From positions 1 through 64,000 of IMG/VR virus record IMGVR_UViG_3300031787_000065: a stretch of DNA of 64,000 bases. The stretch is one strand, 5' to 3'. This stretch comes from a virus. The notes below the pieces were generated by a model. The model was not told the DNA's origin. It did not search any database and saw only the letters and a list, made by a program, of their open reading frames with translations. Position numbers and translations under genes: made by a program. This document shows, piece after piece, positions 45,401 to 53,763 of this stretch. Position 1 is the stretch's first letter; the number at the start of each line of letters is the position of its first letter.

Positions 45401-48400
45401 TAAAGGCGGCTTGTGCTAGTGCCGCTCCACCAACAACTGCAAGCAAGGGGCCAGCGAGCTTTGCAAGCCCATTAGCTGTACCAGTTAATAATCCAGCTAA
45501 ATCTTTACTGCCACCAACTCCTCTGACAGTATTGAAAACAGCTTGTTTTCCACCATTTCCAATTCCTCCACCGCTAAAGAAGTTCATTAAGGCTTGTTTT
45601 TTCATGCTAACACCAAAGGCTTCTAGCGCAGTCATTGTCGCAAAAACAGTTGTTACACAACCAAGCAAAGAATGGCTTAATTTTGTCAGAGCGCCACTGC
45701 TTTCATCAACTGCTGGTAAAAATCCTTGAAGCAAGCTTGTTGCCATAGATGCAGCAAACATTTTATTATCTGATATCATCCCTCCCGATCCACGACTATT
45801 ATTTACGCCAGCCGATCCGCCCACGCCGCCGCCAGTTCCGCCAGATCTAGCACCAACCGTTCCACCCACTGTAGACCACGGATTAGACGGTCCAGTGGGG
45901 CTAGTTGGTGCAGTAGCTGGTCTACTACTTGTAGATGTTTTTGAAGAAGATGCAGAAGAATTTTTTGCTTTAGTATCATTATCAAGAGCTTTAATATAAC
46001 GAGCCATAGCAGCTTGAATTTCTGCGTCTGACTTTCCTTGTCTTTGTAAAGAGCTAATATATTCAGAATATTTTAGAGCTATTTTTTCTTGAGCAGTTTG
46101 CGTTCTATTGTTTGCTATAGCATTAGCTCTAACAGAATCTACAAGAGCGGGAACAACCGTTTGTATGTTGGCAAATGCTAACCTTGTTTTAGCGGTTTCT
46201 GACCCAAGACCTCTTATTAGATCTGATACTGAAAATACTGTTTTTTCTAAAATACCAAAAATTCTAGGATTGATACCAAACGCTTGAGATCCAACGCGAT
46301 CAAAAGATGGTTTTACTCCAGTTCCGGCAGTACCCGTGGCAAATCTTTGAACAACTCCACCCTTTGCATATCTACCAACCTTATTCATACGATTTAACGC
46401 ACCGTACCCAATATTCTGCGCAGATGCACGATTAATAACAAATTCACCAGGAGTTAGTAGTGCTGGAACAGTATCTGTACCAACGCCGCCACCAGTGGCA
46501 AAGCCTCGCCTTCTCTGTCTTGCGGCTAAGAAGCCCTTTTGCCTTTCGCTGCCACCCTCATACTCTCTAGTCGCTAAACCCTGCTTTTGCCTAAAAGTTT
46601 CTATGCGGTCTTGCTTTTCAAGTTTTGCCGCCATAGTTTTTTGATAAAGAGCAGAGTCTGGTGGTCTATATGAAAGTAAACCAAACTGTTTTTCAAGATC
46701 ATAATATTCTAACGCTAAGCTCTCAGCGCCAGTTCTGGGATTTATTTTTCTTTCTTGCATTAACTCCTTTAACTTGTCTAAAGTTATGCCCTTACGCTTT
46801 GCGGCAGCTTTCATATCATCTATGCTATATCGCAAAGACCCAACAGTAAATAGTTCTGGTCCACCAACTTCGCCACCGGTTGCAAATTTTTGTATTAAAC
46901 CACCAAAATGTTTCTTTTGAATTTTTATGCCAGATAATACGCCATTATTAATAGAATTAATTATTTTACTAGAAATGCTACCGCTTCCAGCATCTCCATC
47001 TATGATTTTACTAGAATAAGACGCCTTTGCATCAGCTTGTTTTAGTTTAGAAATGCCGGTTTCATTTCCAAATAAAGCTGCTAATCTTTTTCTACTACCC
47101 TGTAAAGATGAGGATGGGAAATCAAAAACGGCATTGCCAGAAGCAGGCTTTGCGCCAGTTAAAGCGTCTATAACTCCTTCGTATAGATATCCAGACGTTG
47201 TTCTAATAGCTCCAGCGTCAGATTGAATACGCTTGGCGGCAGACGAAAGCAAAGCATCATTACTGTCAATAGGTGGAATATCTAATAACTTTTTAGAAGA
47301 TACCTCGTTAGCAACAGACATTACTGCTTCTGATAATTTATTTTTTACATTGCTTTGAATAATTTGACTCAAAGATCCAGACTGTATATCGCCAATAGAA
47401 GGATAAAATGTCTGTATTTGTCCAGCTTGAAGAATACCCTTGGCAGAAAATGTGTCTGGCTTGCCAGCCATTTTATCGCCCTTATTTTTATAAGGATTTA
47501 CTCCATTTAATGACAATAATTTAGGATTTGTTATATCAAATGTTTTTTGTTTAAATGGTTTTAATCCGTCTGGAGTTCCTTCTTTGTTCATAAAGAAAGC
47601 TCCAATATTTCCGGGATCTACTGAAAACATTAATTCATCTTTATCTCTTCCAGATGTAAATTTCTTTTTCTTAGTTTGGCTTTCTGTTTTTTGTATTTTC
47701 TGTGCGCCTCTAGCTCTTGCCAATTTTTGAGCCATAGTCATTGGCCCGCCGTCTTCATATCTATTCTCATTCATCGCCGCCAAATTAGCAGCACCCAACT
47801 TTTGAACACTACTCTTTCGTATAACGAATTCTCCAGGACTTAACATGGCAGGAACAGTATCTCTATTACCAGTTCCGGGAACCATGCCACCCCTAGCAAA
47901 ATGGTGAACTTTGCCACCCTTGTTGAAGGTTCTAGCGGAAGCTAAACCTCCACCAATCCCGCCAAGAAAAGAACCAAGACCTCTAGCTATTCTAATAGCA
48001 GCTAAAGCTCCTAATAATGGAAGTAGTGGCTTAATAGAATCAGCGAGCTTGATTAAAGATGTGGCTAAAGATAGGGCGGTATTAGCCATAATCTGGAATG
48101 TGGCGGTTTCTGTAATGCTACGAACTAACGCAAGAAATTCTTCTTTAACCTTAGTTATTCTAATGGCTAAAGCTTGTTGCGCAGTGGCAGCGTCTTGAGC
48201 TAAACTGTTTCCAGATTTTTGTGCAACATTAAGCGCGGATTGTGCTACTGAAAATTGTTGTAGTAATGGTAATACTTTACCAATCTGTCGGAACCCACCA
48301 AGTTCTTCTGCTACTCTAATAAATGTTAAATCACCCTCGCCAAGACCGGCTAATGCGCCACTCAATCTTTTCACAGCTTCAAATGGGCCAACGAACTTGC

Positions 48401-49271
48401 CTTCTAAGTCTACAAGCTCAACACCAAACTGTTTTAAGAATTCAATAGTTTGTGGTCGCTGAATACGTGTGAAAATAGTACGCAAGCCAGTACCAATACT
48501 TTCAGCACTTTCTCGCGTCGTTGCTCTTACTGAAGTAAATAATGCTAGTAATTCATTTAGATCTCCACCAGATGCCTTAAACACACCGCCCGTTCTACGA
48601 ATAACGTCAATTAAGTCTCCAGCTTCTACTGCGAACGCGCCAGCAACAGCATTAATAGACCCAAGCTGCTTTTCTAATGATCCAACTCCCTCTTGGAACT
48701 GTGCTAGAATGGCAATAGCGCCTTCCGCCGTTTCAGTAATACTATCAAAGTTAGGAGCTAAAGCTGCCCTTGCCAATGATTTAAGTGCTACTTCAGTATC
48801 TTTAGAATTTAAACCAGCCTGTAATAGGATGGTAGACACTTCTAATAATGACTGAGAAGATACACCAAGGCCGGTTGATAAGTCAGTAATAGTACTAGTT
48901 AATTTACTAAGCTTACTGAGACTTTCGCCAGTAACCTGAGAAATTTTAACTAATTGTCTTTCAAAATCAATAGCTGTTTGTACAGCGTCACCAAGAGTGC
49001 TGGTAAATAAACCAACAGCCCTTGTGGCAATAGAGAAAGCTGCAAAACGACGAACAGATACAGCAAATGCTCGTCCCATCCTTTCCGCCGCAGTTGTGGC
49101 GTTATTGGTGTTCTGAGTTATTTGCTGTATTTGTCTTTGAGCTTGCTGCGCGCCTTGAACCTGTACATTAACGGTGACGTTATTTAACTGGCTCTGTATT
49201 TGGCGAACAACTTGTGCTACATTATTGGGTGCTTGTAATTGTAATTGTGCGGTCAGTACAAATCTGGACAT
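42420..49271 (-). CDS. Tail tape measure protein (2283 residues)
   Basis: Start preceded by AAAGGA. The N-terminus (SQLNNVTVNVQVQGAQQAQR then QNTNNATTAAERMGRAFAVS) leads into a PhageMin_Tail-type core with DFERQLVKISQVTGESLSKL, LSTGLGVSSQSLLEVSTILL and TTRESAESIGTGLRTIFTRI. Hydrophobic, glycine-rich segments (ALAQAAFNAIAESIYNFEG and AAGAAIGSFIPVVGTAVGAL) could cross the host membrane. Three copies of a DTVPA(M/L)L(S/T)PGEFV(I/V) motif occur near 47800-47850, 46430-46480 and 42885-42935. Long helical stretches are rich in Ala, Gln, Glu and Lys. The protein sets tail length, about 340 nm if 1.5 Å per residue applies. Confidence 0.93.
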   Translation of the reverse strand: MSRFVLTAQLQLQAPNNVAQVVRQIQSQLNNVTVNVQVQGAQQAQRQIQQITQNTNNATTAAERMGRAFAVSVRRFAAFSIATRAVGLFTSTLGDAVQTAIDFERQLVKISQVTGESLSKLSKLTSTITDLSTGLGVSSQSLLEVSTILLQAGLNSKDTEVALKSLARAALAPNFDSITETAEGAIAILAQFQEGVGSLEKQLGSINAVAGAFAVEAGDLIDVIRRTGGVFKASGGDLNELLALFTSVRATTRESAESIGTGLRTIFTRIQRPQTIEFLKQFGVELVDLEGKFVGPFEAVKRLSGALAGLGEGDLTFIRVAEELGGFRQIGKVLPLLQQFSVAQSALNVAQKSGNSLAQDAATAQQALAIRITKVKEEFLALVRSITETATFQIMANTALSLATSLIKLADSIKPLLPLLGALAAIRIARGLGSFLGGIGGGLASARTFNKGGKVHHFARGGMVPGTGNRDTVPAMLSPGEFVIRKSSVQKLGAANLAAMNENRYEDGGPMTMAQKLARARGAQKIQKTESQTKKKKFTSGRDKDELMFSVDPGNIGAFFMNKEGTPDGLKPFKQKTFDITNPKLLSLNGVNPYKNKGDKMAGKPDTFSAKGILQAGQIQTFYPSIGDIQSGSLSQIIQSNVKNKLSEAVMSVANEVSSKKLLDIPPIDSNDALLSSAAKRIQSDAGAIRTTSGYLYEGVIDALTGAKPASGNAVFDFPSSSLQGSRKRLAALFGNETGISKLKQADAKASYSSKIIDGDAGSGSISSKIINSINNGVLSGIKIQKKHFGGLIQKFATGGEVGGPELFTVGSLRYSIDDMKAAAKRKGITLDKLKELMQERKINPRTGAESLALEYYDLEKQFGLLSYRPPDSALYQKTMAAKLEKQDRIETFRQKQGLATREYEGGSERQKGFLAARQRRRGFATGGGVGTDTVPALLTPGEFVINRASAQNIGYGALNRMNKVGRYAKGGVVQRFATGTAGTGVKPSFDRVGSQAFGINPRIFGILEKTVFSVSDLIRGLGSETAKTRLAFANIQTVVPALVDSVRANAIANNRTQTAQEKIALKYSEYISSLQRQGKSDAEIQAAMARYIKALDNDTKAKNSSASSSKTSTSSRPATAPTSPTGPSNPWSTVGGTVGARSGGTGGGVGGSAGVNNSRGSGGMISDNKMFAASMATSLLQGFLPAVDESSGALTKLSHSLLGCVTTVFATMTALEAFGVSMKKQALMNFFSGGGIGNGGKQAVFNTVRGVGGSKDLAGLLTGTANGLAKLAGPLLAVVGGAALAQAAFNAIAESIYNFEGRLNKAIKSGNVEEAKSVALEKSNFQRGAGSAGGVVAATAAGAAIGSFIPVVGTAVGALVGLGTGLVGVASNFETTTKSAVDLAAAQAGAISTQKSLDQAQKTATTAMQDFERGTITASEALARIRTSTESATIQQNRALDFAQSNTENRQYDKNGNRTWGGYFRDVRATATFGYVDSAQERDDKLGEQSAEMIRKSNEGQARAFELQSPARQAAIRSGLARGQDPERVRREALGIGTRDDKLQRLRDLSDKATNLAKAGDAEGAAAAQEAFIQLKGQVDQINSELLNLEKEVARAKASFEAMNLGLRGAEATSTAMSASMARFASSFEAGSSAFVSDAEFLREAVSSAAQAMDPTDIKNAVSNVAQNLEKLGVSPAFVSKFENNTNAFVAAQQKYSQAFENVRQRIGDKAFKGLNAEDFRKELATELSNLVGGPAKENLKKAIEGINLTDDEIDQIIGGNYEVFGNKLGEAQQKQIESIIKIAQERQKAEQVIIQLTQKRIEAERKLVEAQQEALDLYLEGREVQAGAGGMAVTGAERRGVILGKANVEGDRLGLSGFRSGSAEELRRRNIELRAGAATYEERARTEGGLQGASGVEASEQQRDLQKAYRTQIDTIRSLIKLEQDELKIIQEKNKLEKQSMESLISGDIEKFFEQQAAVGATAAIATGNESLINQFGASALASAFQDIQRQMEAGVQSLYGVQLSGAGGLGEMAAQSALAARGIQSPFAAQSLAGTTPEEEGKRARIRELGGVLSETGQVGIDMAQMELNTAEIIVSQANIKLEEIIQRGNEAASGFARGGMVYASRGMFVPRGTDTVPAMLTPGEFVVNRRATQNNLQLLKAINSGNHVSGSGTAYANRGGKIRGGTQYLSDGGLVGKLMSMLTGMQPVNLDPQVVSNLASALNTFNKDLSANITNLQNTKFQIKLETANINVNFQGASFLSTLKDQIQKELFDQLAKELGNYRVGPGGNIVKSQTVLGK

Positions 49272-49304
49272 ATTTTTCCTTTACTGATACGCGCACTATC
49301 CAAA

Positions 49305-50147
49305 TTACTGTCCGTCGCTGGTAGATGTAGTACTAATATCTATTTTCTTACCCTTTTCGTCAATATAAGTAACGGTTGGCACATAATTGCCAAATTCGTC
49401 TAGAATATTGCCGTCTTTGTCTACCCTTTTGCCCTCATCGTTAAGATAAAAGCCATTTCTGTCTATTCTTCGCCCCTCAGTGTCTACGGTTTCACCCCTG
49501 TCATTTACTAAACTAAGGTTATCGTCAACAAAGTGGAACATTTTAAGGAATTTATTTTCTGGTAGCTTGGCCTCAAAATCCTTGTCTACGGCATATAGCA
49601 TTGAAGCTAGATTAGTAGCGGCAGCGAAGCCAATTTCGCTATCAGCATTTTCCTTGTATTCGTCTAAATTAGAATACACCTTATTACCATTTTCATAATA
49701 AGTACAAGCGGAAACTAGGTAATCAAATCTAGAGTTATCCGATATAGATTCGGCTGTATTTTGCTCTAGTGACATTTTCTCAGCTATTAGGTCGCGAAGC
49801 TCATTTCTCTTGATTCTCATCTGAATAGCAATATCCTTGCCCTCTGTAGCTCTCATCTTACTATTCTTGTGAGTACCACCAACGTACAACTTCTTTTCTA
49901 AATCGCTAATTTCTTGAACAATCTTACGCTGTTCTTCGTCCTTACCGTCATCCCAAATGCCCTGTTCTTTCATGAACTTTTCAAGCTCCTTCTTGGTCAT
50001 GATGCCATCTCTGACACAATCTGTCCAAGTTTTAGCTCCAACCCTTTGGGCCTGAGATAAAATTACGTTGTTGGGCTTTTTAATAACGATCTTAGTTTTT
50101 TCGCCGCCCACATTAACTTCTACTATTTTTTCCTTTTCCTGAGACAT
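49305..50147 (-). CDS. Probable tail assembly chaperone with C-terminal 7-residue repeats
   Basis: A protein of 280 residues with AAGGAGG ribosome site. Residues 30-70 (AKTWTDCVRDGIMTKKELEK, EQGIWDD) share the D-G-(I/M)-(M)-(S/T)...G-(I/L)-W pattern with the protein at 50513-51559, pointing to duplication. After an acidic middle part the C-terminus has six successive 7-residue units with glycine in the second place (RGETVDT, EGRRIDR, NGFYLND, EGKRVDK, DGNILDE, FGNYVPT). Position between tube and tape measure, where long-tailed phages keep tail assembly chaperones, suggests the role. No slippery frameshift site was seen. Confidence 0.55.
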   Translation of the reverse strand: MSQEKEKIVEVNVGGEKTKIVIKKPNNVILSQAQRVGAKTWTDCVRDGIMTKKELEKFMKEQGIWDDGKDEEQRKIVQEISDLEKKLYVGGTHKNSKMRATEGKDIAIQMRIKRNELRDLIAEKMSLEQNTAESISDNSRFDYLVSACTYYENGNKVYSNLDEYKENADSEIGFAAATNLASMLYAVDKDFEAKLPENKFLKMFHFVDDNLSLVNDRGETVDTEGRRIDRNGFYLNDEGKRVDKDGNILDEFGNYVPTVTYIDEKGKKIDISTTSTSDGQ

Positions 50148-50150
50148 ATT

Positions 50151-50510
50151 TTAGTCCTCCTTATTTAGTTTTTGTTGAATTACTGGCATTTTCATCGAAT
50201 ATCTTAACCATTCTACCTCATACTGGGCTAATTCAGCATCAATATTACGAGCTTGATTATTGCCCTTGTCTAAAATGTCTGACCTAACCTTATTATAAAG
50301 ATTTTTCATAACCTCTTGTTCTTTGGTCAATTTACCATCTGGGCTTGACCATAAAAATCCAAAGCTCTCCTCTATTGTGCTAAGAGCGCCTATCATAGTA
50401 GTCTGAATTTTCTTCTTCAAAATTTTAGATAGTCTATCTTTAGAATCAGCCTTGTATTTTGTTTCTCTAAGCTTTTTATACTCAGCGTGTTGCTTCCTAA
50501 GATCGTCCAT
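50151..50510 (-). CDS. Small helical protein in tail chaperone region
   Basis: A protein of 119 residues with AAAGGAGGAT before the start, three bases after the preceding stop. It is highly charged and helical (MDDLRKQHAEYKKLRETKYK then DRLSKILKKKIQTTMIGALS) without cysteines or enzymatic motifs. It stands between the two paralogous chaperone candidates and probably serves tail assembly too. Not recognised as a named family. Confidence 0.5.
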   Translation of the reverse strand: MDDLRKQHAEYKKLRETKYKADSKDRLSKILKKKIQTTMIGALSTIEESFGFLWSSPDGKLTKEQEVMKNLYNKVRSDILDKGNNQARNIDAELAQYEVEWLRYSMKMPVIQQKLNKED

Positions 50511-50512
50511 TA

Positions 50513-51559
50513 TTATCCTCCTTTAAGTTTTCCTCTCATTTGATTAGTCTGCTGCATTTGTAGTTTTAATCGCTCATCTATAAAGTCGTGCTGATTTACT
50601 GATCCCTTTTGTTTTATCATAGCTTCTCTTTGTTTTTTGATAGACATTGCATGACTATTGTTCATTGAGTCTATACGCTCAGCGCCCTGTTTATCGCCAG
50701 TGACAACAAATACCTCTGATGCGTTTTTAATTTTATCATTCTTTGTAGCCGATTCAGTTTCCTGTGCGAGTTTTTCCTGTTCGCGCTTTTTGGCTTGAAT
50801 TATAAACCATCCATCTAGCATATCGTCATCTTCAATTACATCTTTTGCTGGACACTCTATGGATTCTTGTATGTTGTCATACATCTGTGACCATATAATT
50901 ATATTTTTTTGATTAAATGTTAACTCAGAATTTTTAGGATTATTAAATAGATTTATTCTTGCGTTTTCTCTTGTAACCCACAATGATTTCCAAGGCTCAT
51001 TTCTTGCTAGTTCTCTAGACTGCTTATCTGTCAATAGTGAGGATTGCCATTCGTCAACCACGTATTGTAATGATAATTCGTTAAACTTGTAAGATTTATT
51101 ATTAGAAAATGTTGAGTTTTTAATAGACCATAAAACCTTTTCGTTAGAAGCATATCCCTCAATAGTATTTTGATAATATGAGTTTTTCTTATGCAGAATA
51201 GAACCCAAAGACTCTTCGCATCTTCTAAGGTATATTCTTATTTGCTCCCTTAGTTTGGGAGAATTTCTAGCATTGTAGATTTCTATTTTGAGCTTTTCCA
51301 AGTCCTTTTTTAATCCTTCTATTTTAGCATCATCGTCGTATAACCATAAGCCATTTTCTCTCATCCAATCCAACATTTCCTCTTCGCTCATCATTCCGTC
51401 AATGTATGCTTGATTATATGCTTCGTTATAAATATAACAAGCTTCTAAAGACTGATCTGTGGTAAGTGGCAATATTGTAAGAGATATATTATTTTTTTTG
51501 ACTGGTACCTTTCCAGATCTTATCATTGCAATAAAAAACTCCCGCTCATGTTGTTTCAT
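50513..51559 (-). CDS. Probable tail assembly chaperone (348 residues)
   Basis: The start codon and its AGG ribosome site lie in the loop of a terminator-like hairpin. The protein is helical and charged, with NEAYNQAYIDGMMSEEEMLD, WMRENGLWLYDDD and a coiled coil EGLKKDLEKLKIEIYNARNS. The D-G-M-M-S-x(3)-M...ENGLW stretch resembles the protein at 49305-50147. It follows the tail tube gene, the usual place of chaperones that load the tape measure. Function inferred from context. Confidence 0.55.
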   Translation of the reverse strand: MKQHEREFFIAMIRSGKVPVKKNNISLTILPLTTDQSLEACYIYNEAYNQAYIDGMMSEEEMLDWMRENGLWLYDDDAKIEGLKKDLEKLKIEIYNARNSPKLREQIRIYLRRCEESLGSILHKKNSYYQNTIEGYASNEKVLWSIKNSTFSNNKSYKFNELSLQYVVDEWQSSLLTDKQSRELARNEPWKSLWVTRENARINLFNNPKNSELTFNQKNIIIWSQMYDNIQESIECPAKDVIEDDDMLDGWFIIQAKKREQEKLAQETESATKNDKIKNASEVFVVTGDKQGAERIDSMNNSHAMSIKKQREAMIKQKGSVNQHDFIDERLKLQMQQTNQMRGKLKGG

Positions 51560-51579
51560 AAAAACCTCATGGCGGGAGT
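51533..51579 (-). terminator. Intrinsic terminator enclosing the next gene's ribosome site and start
   Basis: On the minus strand ACTCCCGC plus CATG (51579-51568) pairs with CATG, a bulged A and GCGGGAGT (51550-51538), followed by a T run to 51533. The 17-base loop (51567-51551) contains AGG and the ATG of the 348-residue gene. It should lower transcription past the tail tube gene and couple it to translation of the chaperone gene. Confidence 0.65.
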
Positions 51580-51632
51580 CTTAATATTTTATTTCCTTGT
51601 AAATCCTAAAAATTAAATAAACTGTAACAGAA

Positions 51633-52739
51633 TTATACGTTGGCTAATTCACCAGCGCCACCGTGTGGAGGAATAACATCAAGATCGTTATATGTAACGT
51701 AGCTAAATGTCATACTAGCATTACCACCGCCAGCGTCTCCACCGCCGTATGTAACAGATGATAGTCTATTCTTAGAGCCTAAATCAAAAGTCGTGCCATC
51801 AGTAAGTCTAATCTTAATGGTTTCTTCTGATGTGTTACTGCCCTCATTTATTGTTCCAACATAGGCTGGATTACCATTCTCATAAGCATAAACAAAATCA
51901 CCAGAGATAGAAATAACTTCGAATTCCGCCGTTACTTCTACTGGGAAATTGGGCGCTCTATAGTATGGGGCGCGCTGACCTAGTTCTAGAATGTCTTCTC
52001 GTCCAAGGTCTGTACTAATGCTAATATTTTGAATATGTGCTTTTGGAGCCTTGGCGCTTGAATCCCAATTATTACCAGTGGTAGCAGTCGCGCTTAAGCC
52101 ATAGCTATTAAGAACGGCTGTTGGTACGATAGAAGATGCCATAACAACATTTTCTCTTCTTTGAACACCACCCGCAACATATCCAGACTGAAGATTCTTA
52201 GGAACGTCAACGTTTCCGCTAGTAGCAAACTTTGGAAAAGCTAAAGACGATGTAAACTTATTAGATAAATTCCACTGCTTATGATTGCCCACAAGCGTTA
52301 CAGATTCTGTGCAATTGCCTTCTACGGGCAAGGTGTATGAAATGGCATTAACATACATGCCAGACATGTAAACCTGTTGCTGTGGAGTGCCACTAACAAT
52401 GTCTTTATCGTCTGGATAGATAGCTAAAACAGCAGAACATCTATTCTTTGTTCTTTCTACGAGCTTATCGCCTGGATTAGAACCGTTTACATTTTGTGTA
52501 GATAAACGGTATGCTAATGGATAGCCGTCAAGAACCTTTTCTATTGTTAGCTCTACGTCGGGAAGACCTTCGATATTTTCATAGATAGAAATCTGACCGA
52601 GTTCGAAAATTTGTTCTAGGTTGAAAGATGTATTAATGCCAACGCTCTGAACGCCGTGAAGCTCTGTGAAATTGCTTGCGTCTGGGCATGGAGCAATGGC
52701 TACGGCTTGGCAGGCATAAAATATTCTATTATTTGCCAT
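51633..52739 (-). CDS. Major tail tube protein
   Basis: A protein of 368 residues with AGGAGAG ribosome site and its own promoter motif 48 bases upstream. Features typical of tail tube subunits in this phage type: an N-terminal QAVAIAPCPDASNFTELHGV, EQIFELGQISIYENIEGLPD, then VELTIEKVLDGYPLAYRLST, and a second copy of the fold with IQNISISTDLGREDILELGQ and FPVEVTAEFEVISI. The two halves share an E-L-G-Q loop, suggesting an internal duplication. A terminator follows. No sheath gene lies nearby. Confidence 0.85.
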   Translation of the reverse strand: MANNRIFYACQAVAIAPCPDASNFTELHGVQSVGINTSFNLEQIFELGQISIYENIEGLPDVELTIEKVLDGYPLAYRLSTQNVNGSNPGDKLVERTKNRCSAVLAIYPDDKDIVSGTPQQQVYMSGMYVNAISYTLPVEGNCTESVTLVGNHKQWNLSNKFTSSLAFPKFATSGNVDVPKNLQSGYVAGGVQRRENVVMASSIVPTAVLNSYGLSATATTGNNWDSSAKAPKAHIQNISISTDLGREDILELGQRAPYYRAPNFPVEVTAEFEVISISGDFVYAYENGNPAYVGTINEGSNTSEETIKIRLTDGTTFDLGSKNRLSSVTYGGGDAGGGNASMTFSYVTYNDLDVIPPHGGAGELANV

Positions 52740-52770
52740 TATAATTCTCTCCTAATTAAGTGGAAAAACT

Positions 52771-52787
52771 CTATTTAGATATACACG
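52771..52787 (-). promoter_or_regulatory. Candidate phage late promoter before the tail tube gene
   Basis: On the minus strand TTTCGTGTATATCTAAATAG, directly after the stop of the upstream gene and about 48 bases before the tail tube start. Fits the recurring motif; no -35 at the usual distance. Confidence 0.6.
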
Positions 52788-52791
52788 AAAT

Positions 52792-53763
52792 TTATATAGT
52801 GACCTCAATCGTTTCAGCCGTCAATCTCACTATACCAGCATAAAAATTGCTGTTAATTAAATCCATATTTTGAACTGTAGAATTTTTAAATCTCAGTTTT
52901 CCTCTATAAAATAGATCGATTAGCTCTGGATATCTTAAAGCTCCAGAAACCGGCACTCCCATATTGTCCATAGGAAACGCCCCGGAATCCGCTATGGCGT
53001 TACTATTAAACATATGTATTGTTTTTTCGTTTTGTAGTGATATAATATCTACTAACTTATTCCTAGTGAATTCGTCTTCAGCTAAGCAGTGAAATATAAC
53101 GTCGGTTTCTACCGTTTGACCTCCACCAAGCTGATATCCACGAACAGTCCTTCTGGGAACTATTTCTACAGCTATAGCTGGTAATTGAACCCTGCTTTCT
53201 GCTGATAGAGCATATTCATTCTTATTATTAGTATTAAAGTTAGATGGGGCGTCTAATGTTCTGTATTGTATTTCTTTTATCCAGGGTAAACTATTAGCAT
53301 ATAATATATTAATATATTTATAGCTATATTCAGCTTTAACAATTGATCCAGTGGGAATTGGGTTATTAAATAAGACACGCCCGTTAAAATAGTCTACTTT
53401 GTGAGAATATTGACCACTAGCGGAAGATGGGACAAAGGTATTATTTACATAAACTCCAGAAATTCCAGGGTGGCTATGATTATTCCCAACAATTGGTGGC
53501 GGATTAAAAGATACCCCACTTTGCCAGACCCAGTTTTTTCTAAATCCTTCCCAGGCTAATCCGCTAGGAAAGTTTTTATTAGAAGATAATTTTAATCTAC
53601 TATAATCTCCACCCCTTAAAGAAGCCTCTCCCAGAGAAACATTTTGGTAATTTCCCTTTTGTAACAAGGCCCAATCTAAAAATTCAATAATATTATCTTG
53701 CAACTCATTATTTAGAGTTGTAGAAAATACATTATCAAATCCTTTTAAGTTTAGGTGGTCCAT
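52792..53763 (-). CDS. Virion structural protein near tail tube, possible tail completion
   Basis: A protein of 323 residues, TAATG junction. It begins MDHLNLKGFDNVFSTTLNNE, with ELQDNIIEFLDWALLQKGNY and then a beta-rich body (YFNGRVLFNNPIPTGSIVKA then YSYKYINILY) and LPAIAVEIVPRRTVRGYQLG then FHCLAEDEFTRNKLVDIISL. Such proteins are conserved beside tail tube genes in large phages and may end the tail or join it to the neck. No named family can be given with certainty. Confidence 0.5.
   Translation of the reverse strand: MDHLNLKGFDNVFSTTLNNELQDNIIEFLDWALLQKGNYQNVSLGEASLRGGDYSRLKLSSNKNFPSGLAWEGFRKNWVWQSGVSFNPPPIVGNNHSHPGISGVYVNNTFVPSSASGQYSHKVDYFNGRVLFNNPIPTGSIVKAEYSYKYINILYANSLPWIKEIQYRTLDAPSNFNTNNKNEYALSAESRVQLPAIAVEIVPRRTVRGYQLGGGQTVETDVIFHCLAEDEFTRNKLVDIISLQNEKTIHMFNSNAIADSGAFPMDNMGVPVSGALRYPELIDLFYRGKLRFKNSTVQNMDLINSNFYAGIVRLTAETIEVTI

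Noticed and set aside
49272-49304. GCGCGTATCAGTA before the tape measure gene as a promoter motif
   Set aside because: It has only a partial match and lacks TGTATA; the ribosome site AAAGGA explains the sequence.
50140-50165. A programmed frameshift between the two small chaperone-region genes
   Set aside because: The stop and next start are separated by three bases with a strong ribosome site AAGGAGG, and no slippery heptamer was found.
42420-52739. A contractile tail sheath gene
   Set aside because: No protein near the tube shows sheath-like length or motifs. A sheath encoded elsewhere in the genome cannot be excluded.
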